A DNA stretch of 64,000 nt from Euleptes europaea (Eukaryota > Chordata > Lepidosauria > Squamata > Sphaerodactylidae), in assembly GCF_029931775.1 (NCBI RefSeq), contig NW_026612052.1, positions 372,001 through 436,000 of the forward strand, read 5' to 3'. The notes under the pieces are model-generated. The model saw nothing but the letters and a program-made list of their open reading frames with translations, ran no database searches and was not told the DNA's origin. A program made the translations under genes and the position numbers. This document shows positions 62,500 through 64,000 of this stretch, piece by piece. Positions within the stretch are counted from its first letter, which is position 1, and every line of letters starts with the position of its first letter.

Positions 62500-62838
62500 T
62501 CAAGCCCGATTCTAGATCAAATCAAGCTTGAACTGACTCTAGAAGCTAAAATGACGAAACTTAGACTATTGTACTTTGGTCACATTATTGGAAGTCAAGA
62601 GTCACTGGAAAAGACAATAATTCTAGGAAAAGTTGAAGGGAGCAGGACAAGAGATGCTCCCTTCATGAGATGGATTGACTCTATAAGGTCAACATGAGAT
62701 GGATTGACTCTATTAAGGAAGCCATGACCCTCATTTTGCAAGACGTGAGCAAAGCTGTTAACAATAGGATGTTTGGGAGGACATTGATTCACAGGGTTGC
62801 CATGAGTCGGAAGCAACTTGACAGCACTTAATACACAC
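62500..62838 (+). mobile_element. BovB/RTE LINE 3' end
   Basis: It encodes LTLEAKMTKLRLLYFGHIIG, then SLEKTIILGKVEGSRTR, FMRWIDSI and HRVAMSRKQLDST followed by a stop and (CA)n, the RTE/BovB C-terminus. A 28-base internal duplication ('gatggattgactctat') is present. Confidence 0.82.
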
Positions 62839-62869
62839 ACAGCTTAAGCAAATATTCAAGGTCACTTAC

Positions 62870-63211
62870 ATTACCTATACAATTACTGTTATTTTATTGT
62901 AGTTTCTACACAGAATCTCGTAATGCGCTAATAAGCCCCCTGTTGGTAAATAGATCGAATGTCTCAGATTCTTTTAACGTTTTCTATTTATTGAACAATT
63001 GTTCGCCCCAAATATTGGAGACAGTGGCTCACTTTTTAAAGTTTGTTTTAAAAGCCCGCCAAACAGCTAATTAGATGGCAGTACCAACAAAATGTATTTC
63101 TCAATGTAACCGCCTTTTAACCATTTTATAAAGGGCACCTTTTAACCTTTCCATTCCTTTTGTAACCTTTTGAAGTGTGTTTGTATGCCAATAAAGGAAT
63201 GATGATGATGA
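62870..63211 (+). mobile_element. LINE 3' end, (ATG)n family
   Basis: It ends TGTATGCCAATAAAGGAATG and ATGATGATG, the tail type of 15161-19431. The remainder looks like the degraded C-terminal and UTR part. Confidence 0.65.
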
Positions 63212-63639
63212 CACCATCTTCCATGGAGTTAATTTGTAAATTTGCTCTGCTTGTGAACTTTGTGGCTATGTGGGGACTTTAAGGTAGATCTCTCCCACCC
63301 TAATCCCATATTCTAGAGAGCAATCCTAAACAGGTGTACTTAGAATCCCACTCAAGCCTATTTAATGGAACTTGCTCTCAGGAAACTGTTCTTATGCTTG
63401 CACTGCTAGTTACTGAATCACACTGACTGACAAGTGTAGGTAGAAAAAGTATTCTCATAACTACAAAACAGGAGGAATGAATTGTTTGCAGTGCTTTACA
63501 AGTTAAGAGTCTGCACATGTGTTGATACAGTTTTTCCAGAGCATAAATATTGAGCCTCATTTGGAGAAGTACAATGGAAAAATCAGCATCCATTTCCCCC
63601 AAACAGCACCCACTGTCAAAACCACCTTTGCAGCTGTTT

Positions 63640-63944
63640 AAACTCTGTTGCATTTAACCCAAGTGATCCTACTTGATTGTATAAGGTGTTTATGAATTGA
63701 TAGTATTTTACTATTAATATGAAATGGGGATTAGTATTCATATGCAAAAGAGTGTTAAATTTATAAACAGATGGAAGGGGTGAGGGGAAGTCAATTGTTC
63801 AATTTAAAGTTATAATGTATTATCAACAATATCACTTATTCCTTTTTTATTAATGTTAATAGAAACTTTATATATTGTTGAAAAGCTGGATTGAGATATT
63901 AAAGGAAAACAATAATTTTTTAAAAAAAAAACTCTGTTGCATTT
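63640..63944 (+). mobile_element. Poly(A)-tailed retroposon with 16-base target duplication
   Basis: AAACTCTGTTGCATTT occurs at 63640-63655 and 63929-63944. The 273 bases between end in a run of A. Possibly an L1-type 3' UTR fragment; no coding part remains. Confidence 0.7.
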
Positions 63945-64000
63945 CAAAAGGAGGCTTGCAAGACTGAGTTGGATAGCAGGTGCTTGGGGAAAGAAATTAA

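Overview
This is vertebrate nuclear DNA, most likely from a squamate reptile (a gecko-like lizard is my guess). Three things point there: single-exon class II olfactory receptor (OR) genes of reptile type; a dense mix of CR1, BovB/RTE, Penelope-like and other LINEs with tRNA- and 5S rRNA-derived SINEs; and many small hAT-type elements. No bacterial features, CRISPR arrays, rRNA genes or functional tRNA genes were seen.

The window is an OR gene cluster. Ten uninterrupted OR coding exons are present: three OR12D-like genes on + (104-1045, 5996-6937, 9209-10132), an OR6B-like gene on - (13286-14224), an OR11A-like gene on + (24620-25573), an OR6A-like gene on - (31761-32705), a pair of OR5/8/9-type paralogs on - (39284-40240, 45393-46325), another OR6A-like gene on - (51301-52272) and another OR6B-like gene on - (60266-61234). 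Each encodes a seven-helix odorant GPCR that would signal through Golf in sensory neurons. Each neuron normally expresses one OR, so the genes are parallel alternatives rather than a pathway. Six genes have a splice acceptor a few bases upstream of ATG, as expected for OR genes with untranslated 5' exons.

Nearly everything between the genes is mobile DNA. At 15161-19431 lies a LINE with both ends and an 11-bp target duplication, lacking its central reverse transcriptase. At 26.5-29.9 kb is a CR1 LINE interrupted by a hAT-type element. At 33399-35546 are two head-to-head Penelope-like copies inside one 12-bp target duplication. Two large non-autonomous hAT elements (28198-29109 and 56988-57821) carry arrays of ~100-bp palindromes. 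A small hAT-type repeat starting TAGGGTTGCCAA occurs about eight times, and three copies are interrupted at almost the same internal point by related foldback insertions.

The observations most worth following are: a duplicated candidate start-codon exon upstream of the OR11A-like gene (in phase with its body exon); the recurrent foldback insertion point; hammerhead-like CTGAAGA...GAAAC motifs in Penelope-like and foldback elements; the palindromic hAT arrays; and two OR genes that keep open frames but have lost signature residues. I found no convincing wholly new gene system. Subfamily names rest on recalled motifs, not on a search.
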